A stretch of DNA of 64,000 bases from Sporothrix humicola. Taxonomy: Eukaryota > Ascomycota > Sordariomycetes > Ophiostomatales > Ophiostomataceae. The notes below the pieces were generated by a model. That model worked only from the letters and a program-made list of their open reading frames with translations, did not search any database and was not told the DNA's origin. The DNA lies in NCBI GenBank assembly GCA_021396245.1, contig WNYE01000072.1, forward strand, positions 62,001 to 126,000, given 5' to 3'. Both the position numbers and the translations under genes were made by a program. Of this stretch, positions 34,802 through 44,470 are shown in pieces; the stretch's first letter is position 1, and each line of letters opens with the position of its first letter.

Positions 34802-36196
34802 TCACGCCCCTTCCAACGGCAGATGCACGGTGTACGACCACCGCAACTCCTTGTAGTCTATGCCATTGATTGTCGTGTCTGTAAGAGTGATTTTGGGCTT
34901 GTTTGGGTTGACCGTTCGCGGATCAGGCCCGGCACTCATAGAGTTATTGTCTGCCGGGAGCCATGGAACATCCATTGTCGCGGCCGTGTCAACCGTGACG
35001 ACGCGCACGCCGTCGTAGTCGTCGTCGTCCTCCCATTCGCTGTCATCTTCGTTGTCGTCTTGGCCGCCCCCATGAACAAACTCGGCCTGCTTACGCTCGT
35101 GGCCCATCCGGGGATCGACACGGTGGTCGGGGTGGTCGCAGACGGCGGTCAGCACTGACCCGAGAGAGATTGTCGTGTCCGAAGTCGGCAGCTGGTCCTG
35201 CATTTGTAGCTCGTCCAGCTTCTCCTGGATTTGTAGTTTGACCTTGGTCCTCACGCACGTGTCGGCCGCGTTGCCGACCTGCCGTCTGACCATGGCACAG
35301 TAGTCGTTGGCCCGTTGTTGGTCCTCCCGCGCCATCGCCCGCCACGGCCATGTCTGCCGGCACGCCTTGCCGGCCGCCGCCAGAGCAAATGCGCGGGCCA
35401 CATTGCCGGCCACGTACGGCGCGAGCCGCCCAAAGAGGGGGCTGGCGATCTGGGTGATTGACATGTCCTTGTGGCGCTCCGGGTTTCTGGCCGACTGCGG
35501 ATGGCTGTCGGCCGCCCCCAGATACTCGTTCCACCCGTCGCTTTTGGGATGCTTGCGGTTGCGGTTGTGCCCGCTCGGGAGGCTGTCCACAACGATCTGC
35601 CAGTACCACGCGGGCATAAACTCGCGCTTCTTGGCGTGCTTGCACACATGGACGCGGGCAGTGTATGTGAGGTGGAGGCGTCGATAGGGTGGAGGAGGAG
35701 AAGGTGTTGGGGAAAGTAATACCGGCTTGACCCCCACCACCATCGACTGCACCACCAGACCTGCCCGCTGCACCGGCAGCGTCACCGTGTCCTTGTCGTA
35801 CATCTCCTTGTCGGTGTACCGGTAGTAGTCGTACATGTCGCGCGCGCGTTCTTTCCAGCGCGTCGCCCGCGGTTGGTTTGCGTTGGGATAGGCTGCCGCC
35901 AGCCACGGCGTCGGCAGCACAAAGCAGGTGACAATCGCGCCTCTGCGCCGGTCGTTTTCGGATGCCAGCGTGTCCCAGTAGTAGCTGGCGTGGCGGTCGC
36001 AGTAGACGGGGCGCTCGTTGAGCCGACGGAGGATGCCGGCGAGGCGTCCTGTCCGGGTTTGGGTTTGGGTTTGGCTTTGATTTTGACTTCCTGTTGCCTC
36101 ATCTCGTTGGCCTTGGCCACTTGCGCTTGTGGATGGACTGGCTGTCTTGTCGGCAGCCGTGTCTGTCGGTTTCGTGTTTTCGTTGGAATTGCCCAT
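34802..36196 (-). CDS. Orphan-family protein, tandem paralogue B
   Basis: The 464-residue protein is the diverged sister of the gene at 32907-34304, in tandem on the same strand. Shared blocks: CFVLPTPWL, YTARVHVCKH, W.QIVVDSLP, TISLGSVLTAVCDHPDHRV, GVRVVTVDTAATMDVPW and the C-terminal ITLTDTTINGIDYKELRWSY. The N-terminus MGNSNEN would be a possible N-myristoylation site (Gly2, Ser4 context); this is only motif-level. An acidic run (EDDSEWEDDDDYDG) precedes the GVRVVTVDT block. No known domain, signal peptide or membrane segment. ATG 36196 is preferred over 36307 because it removes a His/Arg-rich leader translation and gives nearly the same length as paralogue A. Function unknown. Confidence 0.75.
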   Translation of the reverse strand: MGNSNENTKPTDTAADKTASPSTSASGQGQRDEATGSQNQSQTQTQTRTGRLAGILRRLNERPVYCDRHASYYWDTLASENDRRRGAIVTCFVLPTPWLAAAYPNANQPRATRWKERARDMYDYYRYTDKEMYDKDTVTLPVQRAGLVVQSMVVGVKPVLLSPTPSPPPPYRRLHLTYTARVHVCKHAKKREFMPAWYWQIVVDSLPSGHNRNRKHPKSDGWNEYLGAADSHPQSARNPERHKDMSITQIASPLFGRLAPYVAGNVARAFALAAAGKACRQTWPWRAMAREDQQRANDYCAMVRRQVGNAADTCVRTKVKLQIQEKLDELQMQDQLPTSDTTISLGSVLTAVCDHPDHRVDPRMGHERKQAEFVHGGGQDDNEDDSEWEDDDDYDGVRVVTVDTAATMDVPWLPADNNSMSAGPDPRTVNPNKPKITLTDTTINGIDYKELRWSYTVHLPLEGA

Positions 36197-36393
36197 GATG
36201 ATGATCGATTTTGATGATCGTTTTTCGTGACTGTCGATATGGCGACGATGCCGATGATGATCGTAGCTGAAGATGCTCGTTTTGGCATGCAACGAGTTGC
36301 ACTTCATTTGTACTCGGCCAGAACCCGCCCTCCACTCTGCCTCGCAAGTACCAACATCACTCGGTAGTTAAATGACGTTGTTGCGCGGACGAA

Positions 36394-36420
36394 CTGGAAA
36401 CTGGAAACTGGAAACTGGAC
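36394..36420. repeat. GGAAACT tandem repeat
   Basis: More than three tandem copies of a seven-base unit (ctggaaa) in non-coding DNA upstream of paralogue B. Confidence 0.75.
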
Positions 36421-36637
36421 TGATGTTGGTTCAACTGGCGAAACTAGGCTTACTCACAAGACGGACTGTATTGGTGCACGTTGGTGCGGGCGATGCAGTG
36501 CTTCTGTTAGTGCTGAACACCGGCTCTGGCCCAAGTATCACCTGGATGTACCGCCTGCCTTACTTTGCAACGGGCAGGCGCGATGCATACATTAACGAGT
36601 AACAGGAAAGAGCGACACGGTAGTCGCGACAGGCGCC

Positions 36638-36663
36638 AACTGACAACTGACAACTGACAACTG
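36638..36663. repeat. AACTGAC tandem repeat
   Basis: Three and a half tandem copies of a seven-base unit (caactga), with scattered further copies up to 36700. Confidence 0.75.
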
Positions 36664-36893
36664 GCAAGTGCAGACAATTGCAGCTGGCAACTGACAACGA
36701 GTAACTGGTCGCTCTTTCCGTTTTGGACAATACCAAAGGAGAATAGGGGTAAATCTGGAAGAAAAGTCTGTGTCCATTACGGTATCTTCACTTTTGCATC
36801 TCCACGACACTACCAACAAAAAGCACAATGCAAGTATCAACCTCTTCACATCCGACATGTCCCTCAAAATGCCTTCGTCTTCCTTCCTTCTTC

Positions 36894-38684
36894 TCAATAC
36901 ACCTTCAACGGAAACCCATCCAGCTTGGGCAGCCACGAGTCCATCACCGCCTCGTCATACACGCACTCCATCGTGTCGTTTGCCCACAGCGGCCGCAGCG
37001 GAAAGCTGCACAGCGTCTGGTTCTGGCCGCGCAGGTCGCCCCCAAAAACGGTGGCGTTCAACTGGCGCGGATTCTCATCCTTCTCAACCCACGCAATCAG
37101 GCTGTCCAGCACCGTCTGCGGCCACGGCCCGTTGGGTTGGTCTGCGCTGGGGCCGCAGTGGCCGGCGCCGGGGACGAGGAACAGGCGGTACCAGTTGGAC
37201 AGGGCGGCATGACTCTCGTTGAAGCCCAGTCCTGGATACATTGTCCTCCTCACAGAATCGTGGTACAGGACCGACGACCCCACCGGGATGCTGCCGTCGC
37301 TCTCGCCGTGGTAGTGCAGGACCTTGCCGCCGTGCGAGGCAAAGTCGGTCAGCAGCGGCCAGTCCGTCTGCAGCGTGTCGCTGTACTTTTGCACGCCTTC
37401 CAGGATCCATTTCACCAAATCGTCGCTCGTCAGGTTGCGGGCGTCAACGACGGCCAGCGAGTTGCCCGTGACAGCCTGTTCCCGCAGGAAATAGTTGAAA
37501 AACTGGGCGCCGATGCCCCCAACATTCGGGCCGTACGTGTTGGTGGCGGCGTCAAACGCGGTGGCCGTGTCGCTAAACGACGATGACGGGGGGTAGGAAA
37601 TGTACGCTTGCTTGCCTGTCTTCTTGTCGAACAGGCCGCGCCAAAAGTCTGTGGCAATTTGGGCAGCGGCCAGACTGACGGTGCCGGAAGAAGCTGGTGC
37701 AGGTGGTGCAAACTGGCGGCGACGAACTGCTGGGGGGCCGCCAGGACCACCTGGACCGAAAGACGGACCTGACGAGGCAGCACATTTATACTCGCTTCCC
37801 ACACTCGCCGTGGCGTTAAAGTGCAGCCGACAGAGGTCCGTCCGGCTGACAACGCCATCCTTTTTGCCGTCCAACAGGTCGCACGCATCGATTGCATCCC
37901 GCCCAATCTTTGCGAGCTCGCACGCCGGCGGGTAGTACTTGTGCTCGGCCTCGACGACGGCCCCAAAGAGGTGCATCACCTGCAAAAAGATCTGGCGGAA
38001 CGCAGGGGCGCCGACTGCCGCGCCGTCGTACTGGGCGCCATACCGCTGGACCTGGCTCCAGCCTTCGCGGCCGCCCTCGCTGCAGCCGGTGTAGTACGTG
38101 TACACCTTGGAGGTGGTGGAGTAGTACCGGGCAGTCAACTCCTTCCCCGCCAGGGTCATCTCGTGGATCGCCTTGTAGGCAAACGAGTACAGCATGTCAT
38201 AGTCGAGCGTGCCGTTGCCCTTGAGAAGAACGTCGGTCAGTTGAGCATTCCAGCTCCCGAACCCGCCGTCCGTCGTGCCTGTGACGGCGCCATACACCAG
38301 CCCAGTCGCCAGCCCTCTTTGTCCCGACGTGATGGAGTAGCCGCCGCCGCCGGTGGCGAGGAATCTTCCTTCGAAGAACTCTGGAGACGGCAACCAGTAC
38401 GCCAGGTTGTACTTTGTGTCGGAGCCGGCGTGGTGGTAGGCGAGCGTGACGTTGCAAAAGTCAATGTGGCTGCGGCCGGGCGCCTGCGAGGAGGCTGCAA
38501 TGCTAAAGTTGGCGACGGGAATGGCCGTCACCGACTCGGGGAGGAGGACCAGGTTTTCAATAGACGACGCTGGCGGAAGGATGGACTGTATGTACGCAAC
38601 GCTGCAAACGGACGCGAGACTGGCGGCTGTTGCGGGTGTGGACAGCCATAGGCCAACACTGGCCGCAATCTTTTTGAACGACAT
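36894..38684 (-). CDS. Secreted tannase/feruloyl esterase family protein
   Basis: The 596-residue protein belongs to the tannase/feruloyl esterase B family, which releases gallic or hydroxycinnamic acids from plant polyphenols or wall esters outside the cell. It has a cleavable signal peptide (MSFKKIAASVGLWLSTPATAAS). The CS-D-HC arrangement is complete: nucleophile S202 after C201 (GCSEGGREG), D463 (HGESDGSIP), and H509 before C510 (GAGHCG), with the two cysteines expected to form the disulfide that holds the triad. A Gly/Pro/Arg linker (GPGGPGGPPAVRRR) sits near residues 315-330, in the lid region. Several N-glycosylation sequons are present. ATG 38684 is chosen because it starts the signal peptide; an upstream ATG at 38738 would bury it. 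No intron. The exact substrate is open. Confidence 0.95.
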   Translation of the reverse strand: MSFKKIAASVGLWLSTPATAASLASVCSVAYIQSILPPASSIENLVLLPESVTAIPVANFSIAASSQAPGRSHIDFCNVTLAYHHAGSDTKYNLAYWLPSPEFFEGRFLATGGGGYSITSGQRGLATGLVYGAVTGTTDGGFGSWNAQLTDVLLKGNGTLDYDMLYSFAYKAIHEMTLAGKELTARYYSTTSKVYTYYTGCSEGGREGWSQVQRYGAQYDGAAVGAPAFRQIFLQVMHLFGAVVEAEHKYYPPACELAKIGRDAIDACDLLDGKKDGVVSRTDLCRLHFNATASVGSEYKCAASSGPSFGPGGPGGPPAVRRRQFAPPAPASSGTVSLAAAQIATDFWRGLFDKKTGKQAYISYPPSSSFSDTATAFDAATNTYGPNVGGIGAQFFNYFLREQAVTGNSLAVVDARNLTSDDLVKWILEGVQKYSDTLQTDWPLLTDFASHGGKVLHYHGESDGSIPVGSSVLYHDSVRRTMYPGLGFNESHAALSNWYRLFLVPGAGHCGPSADQPNGPWPQTVLDSLIAWVEKDENPRQLNATVFGGDLRGQNQTLCSFPLRPLWANDTMECVYDEAVMDSWLPKLDGFPLKVY

Positions 38685-39163
38685 GGTGCAGAATGTCGGG
38701 GATGTCGATCTGTGCATGTGCACACAGGCCATCGTCAAAGATCAATTGGCAAGGTTCATCCTTAAGTATCAGGAGACCCATTGTTTGCAAGTTCTCGTTT
38801 GTATTTGTTCTCCTCAGTTTTTCGTTCCCAAATAGCCGGTTAGTGCTGGTAAGTGCTGGTCAGTGCCTGCCGTGTGTCCATATTGGGTAGTCGATATTGA
38901 CTGTTCTATTTTGGACAGGCGAGCGGTGTTATTGTCGCTCATCAATATCAGTCTCGGATATGATCTCCTGTCTTCCCGCCATCTTCCCGCATTCAGCCGT
39001 GTCAGTGACGCGTATGTCCGCTTTGTCCGCTTTGTCCGTCAATATGACCGTCAATGGGAGAAAGTTAAAGAGAAAAGCCAAGGAGAAGCATCCAAAAGGA
39101 GAGCAATCACCGAGACGGGTCGGTCTACGGGCCGGCGATAAGGATATCGTTCATCAGAGGTAT
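38685..39163. other. Intergenic region upstream of the tannase gene
   Basis: About 480 bases, no gene seen. It contains AAGTGCTGGT repeats near 38838-38858 and a TTTGTCCGC repeat near 39018-39040. Confidence 0.5.
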
Positions 39164-40402
39164 TCACGATGGAGTGCCTGCCGTCTGTGCCTCCTGCCTC
39201 CATTTCTCCATCCTTTCCTGGCCGAAGGTGGTCTCCATCATGAGAATGGTGAAGTCGTCGACCTTGTCGGGCGTCGTCGTGCCAAACAGCTTGTGCGTCT
39301 CGAAGCGGTGGACAAACCCGACAGCCTCTGCCCCAGTCACGCCTCGCGACTCGTCAACACCGGCTGCACACGCCGCCTCCCAGGCCAGGGCCGACGGCGC
39401 GTCCCACACGCCCTTTCGCGTCGTGAACATGACGCCGCCCGGGCACGGGTGCCAGCCGCGCTGCAGCATGCAGTAGATGGCCTCGAGGCCACCGGCAATC
39501 AGCCAAGCCCTCCTTATCGACTCGCACAAAATCCACAGGTACCACGGGTGCTCCTGGCTGTCCATGGGCCCGAAATATAAGGCGGTGGTCATGTCCAGGA
39601 CGGCGGGCGTCGACGAGAACTTGGCACGGGCGCTCTCCAGGAGCTGCTGGGCCCATTTTCCGAGTAGAGGGAGGCGGGCTTCCGCCAAGTGGCGGGACCG
39701 GATGTCGCCGTCAAAGAGCGAGATGGTTTGGTAGACCACCAAGGCGTGCACGCGAGCGACCTGGTCGAGCAGGCTGAGGTGTGCGGCGACGCCCTCGGTT
39801 TCTGAGAGAATGCTGTCCGTGCCCACCAGCTTGCTCGCCTGGTCCTCGACGATCTTGAGGACAATCTCGGCGTTCTGGGGCGTGCGGTTGCGGTACGTTG
39901 TGAGAGTCGTAAAGGCAATCTGCAGGCTGTCGGGAAAGCGGGCGGCGTACAGATGCGAGTGGATAAACGGATTGCCGCCCGTCGTCACCCACTCGCCCAG
40001 CCAGTCCTGCAGCTGGGCTACGTACCTCTTCAAGAAAGCACTGCAGAAGGACGTCGACAGGTTCGCCTCCTGGTGGTCGACTTTCCACGAGTCGGCATTG
40101 AGGAACCACGCCAGGCATTGGCGGGAGCCGATGGGGAGCCCACACGGTATTTCGGGTGTTCCAATGGGCGCGTTAGAACTGACAGTCGGTGATGATGCTG
40201 TTGACGTCACTGACGCCGTCGAAGGAGGCGTCAATGTCGGGTTGGTCGTTTGTTCGTCCACGATTTGGTGAAAGCCGGCCCGCATCGGCGGATATTCACA
40301 GGCTGCACCCCGCGCGCGACACCGCAGACACGCCGGCTGTTCACGCCCGCACTTGCGCTTTGAGCGGGCACACGCGCGGCACGCTTTTGGTTCATAATAC
40401 AT
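39164..40402 (-). CDS. Zn2Cys6 transcription factor (small)
   Basis: The 412-residue protein begins almost at once with a perfect binuclear zinc cluster, C8-x2-C11-x6-C18-x6-C25-x2-C28-x6-C35. A Thr/Ser/Pro-rich linker follows, then a mostly helical C-terminal region (LLDQVARVHALVVYQTISLFDGDIRSRHLAE, WYLWILCESIRRAWLIAGGLEAIYCMLQRGW) like those of many small Pezizomycotina zinc-cluster proteins. It is a likely nuclear regulator; targets unknown. It lies beside the tannase gene and an SDR gene, either of which could be a local target, but nothing in the sequence shows this. ATG 40402 is the first Met before the cluster. Confidence 0.92.
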   Translation of the reverse strand: MYYEPKACRACARSKRKCGREQPACLRCRARGAACEYPPMRAGFHQIVDEQTTNPTLTPPSTASVTSTASSPTVSSNAPIGTPEIPCGLPIGSRQCLAWFLNADSWKVDHQEANLSTSFCSAFLKRYVAQLQDWLGEWVTTGGNPFIHSHLYAARFPDSLQIAFTTLTTYRNRTPQNAEIVLKIVEDQASKLVGTDSILSETEGVAAHLSLLDQVARVHALVVYQTISLFDGDIRSRHLAEARLPLLGKWAQQLLESARAKFSSTPAVLDMTTALYFGPMDSQEHPWYLWILCESIRRAWLIAGGLEAIYCMLQRGWHPCPGGVMFTTRKGVWDAPSALAWEAACAAGVDESRGVTGAEAVGFVHRFETHKLFGTTTPDKVDDFTILMMETTFGQERMEKWRQEAQTAGTPS

Positions 40403-41246
40403 GGCGTGCAGGCGTAGCAGGCAGATGAGTTGGTTGGTTTGAGTTGGTTTGCAGAAGAAGTTGTTTGTTGTCTGGTGTAAGTCCCTCCTTTTGTCAGCAA
40501 TGCGGATTCCAATTACAGCGTGCGGGCGCTAACCAGAAAAGGCTAATACCCGCAAGAGTCCGCTGTAGTCCAGCAAAAGACCCACTGGAGTCCGCTGCAT
40601 TTCTTTGTTTGAATTGAGAATGTCCGCTAGAGCCCGCCAGAGTCCGCAGACTTCCGCAAGTTTTCCGCAAAGGACTGCACGCTCTGTGCGGACCGTCCGT
40701 AACCACTTACACGCTTTCTCTTTGACAGGCCGCACATCTTGCGGGATATCCACTCCTGCCCGCAAGCGCCCGCAAACAAGTGTTGACCATCAACAGATTA
40801 AGTAACCAATCTTGAATCATGCAAGGCTGCGTTCGACGATTACAGATCGATCTGTTTCGATCTTGAGTTGCTCGGGTGAACGACAGAGCCGCAAAGAGAG
40901 ACAACAGAACCGATAAAACTCCTAGGAAATTATGTGCACTCTTCGGCCACATTAGTTCAGCCTTGAAATGACGCCTTCATCAGTCTTTGAAATACACTCC
41001 AGATGGAGATGGAGACATGTTTGAAATGTCACCGTCCCGAGGGGGATCTCAAGTCGACGGGACTTATTAAGATGGGGTCAACAGACTTGTATATATAAGT
41101 TGTTGAAGAGTCGTCGCCAAGTTCTGTCTCTTCTCATCATCACCGGCATCATCAGATCACTACAACATCACCGCATCCATCAACATAAACATCTCACATC
41201 ATCTCAACTACTACCACACCATCCTACCACACCCCCTTTCCCCAGA
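40403..41246. other. Divergent intergenic region (Zn2Cys6 gene and SDR)
   Basis: About 840 bases. 40540-40690 carries scattered AGTCCGC/CCGCAAG words, a degenerate repeat. A strong TATA-like box lies before the SDR gene. No gene is recognised. Confidence 0.5.
41090..41098 (+). promoter_or_regulatory. TATA box upstream of SDR gene
   Basis: TATATATAA lies about 155 bases before the ATG at 41247, followed by a CATC-rich leader; a good core promoter candidate. Confidence 0.5.
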
Positions 41247-42218
41247 ATGGCCGCCCAAGACAAAAAGTTTGACGCCGCGGCGCTGGCGGAGCTGGACATT
41301 CCGACGACGGACTTTACAAAGGTGGTGCACCAGGACACGTACCCGGCCATTGACCCGACAAGACCGGAGCTGTCGCAAAAGGGACGCACCGTGCTCATCA
41401 CGGGCGGCGGCACCAATATTGGCAAGTCGATTGCCAAGGCGTTTGCCAAGGCGCAGGCGGCGCGGGTCATCATTGCGAGCCGGAACGGCACTGTGCTGGA
41501 AGCAGCCTCTGCTGAACTCCAGGAGTTTGCAAAGAGCATCAACTCCCCGACTGTGTTCTCCCACAAAGTCTGCGACGTCAGCAAAGATGCCGACGTCGAG
41601 GGCTTGTGGTCGTGGTTCGCCTCCGAGAGCATCACCGTCGATATCCTCGTGCTCAACGCGGCCATGTTCTCCGAGGCCAAGCTGCTGCACAACCTGGGCA
41701 TCCAGCGCCTGTGGGCCGAGTTTGAGACCAACGTCAAGGGGCCGTTGTACCTGACGGAGAAGTTTTTGCTGCAGCCCAAGTTCTCCGAGAGTCCCAAGTC
41801 CATTGTGAATGTCACCACCAGCGCCATCCACATGCTCCAGAACCCCATCGTGACCGCCCGCCCGTCCTACCCGCTGACGAAAACGGCCGCCACCTACGCG
41901 CTTATGCAGGTCGCCGACGCCCACAAGCCCGAGCAGCTGCAGGTCGTCAACTACCACCCCGGCATGCTGTACGGCGACGGCTGGAAGGCGTTTGGCATCA
42001 CCGAGGACATGATCCCGTTTGACTCGCTGGACCTGCCGGGCTCCTTTGGCGTGTGGGCCGCCTCGAGTCAGGCGCACTTTCTGCACGGCCGCTACGTCCT
42101 GGCCAACTGGGACGTCGACGAGCTGCGGACCGGCATTACGAAAGCCAACCTGGACAAGAACCCAGACTACCTGCGGTTCGGCATTGTTGGGCTGCGTGAT
42201 ACCAACAGGGACTACTAG
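41247..42218 (+). CDS. Short-chain dehydrogenase/reductase
   Basis: The 323-residue protein is an SDR with the cofactor motif TGGGTNIG (near residues 51-58) after an N-terminal extension of about 45 residues. The expected S lies in NVTTSAIHM and the YxxxK motif is YPLTK, so the catalytic set is present. The NNAG-like block is degenerate (VLNAAM). It should be a soluble NAD(P)-dependent oxidoreductase; substrate unknown. ATG 41247 (cagaATGG) follows a CATC-rich leader. No intron. It is only distantly like the SDR at 1357 in this window, so not a local duplication. Directly after the stop there are two copies of GTCTGCGTA (42220-42228 and 42248-42256). Confidence 0.92.
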   Translation: MAAQDKKFDAAALAELDIPTTDFTKVVHQDTYPAIDPTRPELSQKGRTVLITGGGTNIGKSIAKAFAKAQAARVIIASRNGTVLEAASAELQEFAKSINSPTVFSHKVCDVSKDADVEGLWSWFASESITVDILVLNAAMFSEAKLLHNLGIQRLWAEFETNVKGPLYLTEKFLLQPKFSESPKSIVNVTTSAIHMLQNPIVTARPSYPLTKTAATYALMQVADAHKPEQLQVVNYHPGMLYGDGWKAFGITEDMIPFDSLDLPGSFGVWAASSQAHFLHGRYVLANWDVDELRTGITKANLDKNPDYLRFGIVGLRDTNRDY

Positions 42219-42774
42219 GGTCTGCGTAGAAGGTAGACTGTACACAGTCTGCGTAACAGGTAGATAAAGGCACACTAGACAGACATTGCATCAATTGATT
42301 TTGATTATTTACTCGCGTCCCGTTTCCATCCATGTTGACCACCAGAAATCAGCAGGCTATGTAGTGTTTAGCAGGCAGACTGCTGATTAATTGTTTGATT
42401 TTGATTTGATTTCTTCTAATTTGATTTCTTTTGATTTGATTTCTTTTGGTTTCCTTTCTCTCGATTTCCTTTCAAACACCATTGGACATAGACTAGACCG
42501 ACATCAATAGACATAAAGTACTTTTATTTGGATTATGTCACCGCCCATCGTGTTGACCACGACAAGACACAAATCACGTTCGATGGCATACGTGCCACGT
42601 GATGCGTGATTCAAACCACTACTTGTCGAATGCAAGAATCCAATCAGGTATCCTGGCATTTTGATTCAATTCCAATCTGAGCGGAACACATAAAAGACGA
42701 AGAAACAATAGCAAACAATAACAAACACAATAATCACGACAGGAACTGCACAAGACTTGCGCAAGACAGACACG
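42219..42774. other. Intergenic region with T-rich repeats
   Basis: About 550 bases. It contains TTTGATTTGATTTCTT repeats at about 42394-42470. No gene is seen. Confidence 0.55.
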
Positions 42775-43920
42775 ATGCCAGCGCTCCTCAAAGAGCACAT
42801 GGACGCTCTGCGGCTGGCCCAGGCCTGCTCTCACACCAAGGATTGGGGCGTGCCGTTGCCGGCGATCATTTGCGATCAGTTCATGACTTCCGTCGTTGCA
42901 GACGACGCTGTGGCTCTGCAGGCCCTGCTCGACCGGTACTTTCCCGACCGGACAGGGATGTTTGGTGGCGAGCCGGAGGGGGAGGGGTTGGACAGATCTG
43001 ACAGATCTGACAGATACTCCGTCCTGGAGCTCTACCATTTTGTGAGCCACGCCGCCCGGCACGGCCATCTCGCTGTCCTGCCGGGCTTTTTGGAGTACAC
43101 GTATGAGCTAAAGAGCAGCAGCAAAAGCAAGGACAAGGTCAAAGACGAGAACAAGGACAGTCCGCCACAGACAACAGTAACAGTCACACCCCGGTTCGAG
43201 GGCTTCATTGCAGACGAGGCCCTCGATGCCGGCTGCAAGGAAACAATCCTCTTTCTGCTGGGACGAGGCTGGGACATGAACAAAGTCAAAGCGGGGAGCA
43301 ACAGGTCGCCGTTCTTGACGTCGGCGCTGTCCAAGACAAACATGACAGGCCCCAACCGTGACATGGTCCGGTGGCTGGTCGAGCAGGGCGGCGACCTCAA
43401 TGCGCGGCCCGCCAGCGGCATCGACGACACCCCCATGTCCAGCGCGGTCGTGCACGCGCCGCCCGATTTTGTGGCCGAGCTGCTCGACCACCACGGTGGC
43501 GACGTCCAGCGCGGCGAGCTGCTGCACAGGGTTCTGATGGGGCGCAGGGGAGGGGGGGGAGACGACACGATTGAGGTCCTGGCCCTTTTGCTGGAACGCG
43601 GCGCACCGCTCAACACAACAATGTATGCCGGCGACGCCCCGTCGCTGTGCCACTATTGCCTGCTAGACCTAGGCACGCCGCTGCACCAGGCCGCCTTGAT
43701 GGGCAACGTCGACGCCGTGCGCTACCTGCTGTCCGCTGGCGCCGACCGAGCCATTTTGAGTAGTCGCGGCAAGACGGCGCTGCAGTGGGCCGAGGCGGCC
43801 AAGAGACAGGACGTGGTGGCCGTGTTGCGGTCGCTGTCGCTTGAGCAGCCAACAAGCCAGCCAACAAGCCAGCCATCGGGCCAGCCATCGGGCCAGCCAT
43901 CGGGCCAGCATAGGCTGTAG
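42775..43920 (+). CDS. Ankyrin-repeat protein
   Basis: The 381-residue protein has a C-terminal run of ankyrin repeats. The best are ETILFLLGRGWDMNK, DMVRWLVEQGGDLNA, EVLALLLERGAPLNT, and GTPLHQAALMGNVDAVRYLLSAGAD followed by GKTALQWAEAAKRQDVVAVLRSL. Earlier ones are degenerate. Such proteins bind other proteins; no catalytic domain is present, and the partner is unknown. A DRSD repeat occurs near residues 72-80. The last 20 residues are a Gln/Pro/Ser low-complexity tail from a 12-bp minisatellite. ATG 42775 is used; the frame is open slightly upstream without an ATG. No signal peptide or membrane segment. Confidence 0.88.
   Translation: MPALLKEHMDALRLAQACSHTKDWGVPLPAIICDQFMTSVVADDAVALQALLDRYFPDRTGMFGGEPEGEGLDRSDRSDRYSVLELYHFVSHAARHGHLAVLPGFLEYTYELKSSSKSKDKVKDENKDSPPQTTVTVTPRFEGFIADEALDAGCKETILFLLGRGWDMNKVKAGSNRSPFLTSALSKTNMTGPNRDMVRWLVEQGGDLNARPASGIDDTPMSSAVVHAPPDFVAELLDHHGGDVQRGELLHRVLMGRRGGGGDDTIEVLALLLERGAPLNTTMYAGDAPSLCHYCLLDLGTPLHQAALMGNVDAVRYLLSAGADRAILSSRGKTALQWAEAAKRQDVVAVLRSLSLEQPTSQPTSQPSGQPSGQPSGQHRL
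43846..43909 (+). repeat. 12-bp minisatellite at the end of the ankyrin gene
   Basis: Two CCAGCCAACAAG-type and three CCAGCCATCGGG units, in frame, coding for (TSQP)n and (SGQP)n. Tract length could vary between strains. Confidence 0.85.
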
Positions 43921-44449
43921 GAACACTTGGGAGGACGTGCGATAGGCGTTTTGTGATATTGTGAAAGCGAGACAGAACAGGATACCCCATAATGTCCGAT
44001 CAGATTGTAGCTAATGGTTAACGACGTGTATGATGAGATATGATGCAGAATGAAAATGAAATCAAGTCGTGGACTGCTGCTGGCCATTGGGTCTGGTAGA
44101 CAGGAAGCCGAAGGGTGATCTAGCACTTTGTGGCATACACGGGACAGTGGGTGGCTGAATGCAAAAGAGTCCAAATGAGAAACAGATTTATACCAAAAAG
44201 AAAAGTAAGAAAGCAGCTTGCACTGTGACCCAGTCAAGACAGCCATTAAAACAAAATATCTCCCAAGAAATCATCCAACCAAAAATCACCATCCAAGATC
44301 CAAGACACCCCCCGTCCAGTTGCCTCTTGAGTCCATGTGGACAACCAAGTCATATCGCCGCCATGGTATCCAAAACACGTAAACGTAAATCCAAATAATA
44401 TCCAAAAATATCCAAAATAAAAACAAACATGTCGGTGGAAGGTTGCGTG
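43921..44449. other. Convergent intergenic region
   Basis: About 530 bases between the ankyrin gene and the bZIP gene. The end is AT-rich with ATCCAAAA words (44370-44420). No gene is seen. Confidence 0.5.
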
Positions 44450-44468
44450 GAGCGAGCAATGCTCGCTC
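44450..44468 (-). terminator. Hairpin two bases after the bZIP stop
   Basis: A perfect 8-bp inverted repeat GAGCGAGC/GCTCGCTC with a three-base loop (ATT on the sense strand) lies directly after the TAG of the bZIP gene. Fungal genes do not use bacterial-type terminators, so the role is unknown; it may belong with the other stop-adjacent hairpins in this window. Confidence 0.45.
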
Positions 44469-44470
44469 TC

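Larger units (their letters stand above)
36197..36893. other. Intergenic region with small tandem repeats
   Basis: Upstream region of paralogue B and 3' region of the tannase gene. It holds GGAAACT repeats (36394-36420), the shared 14-mer CTAGGCTTACTCAC (36444-36457) and AACTGAC repeats (36638-36663). No gene is recognised. Confidence 0.5.
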
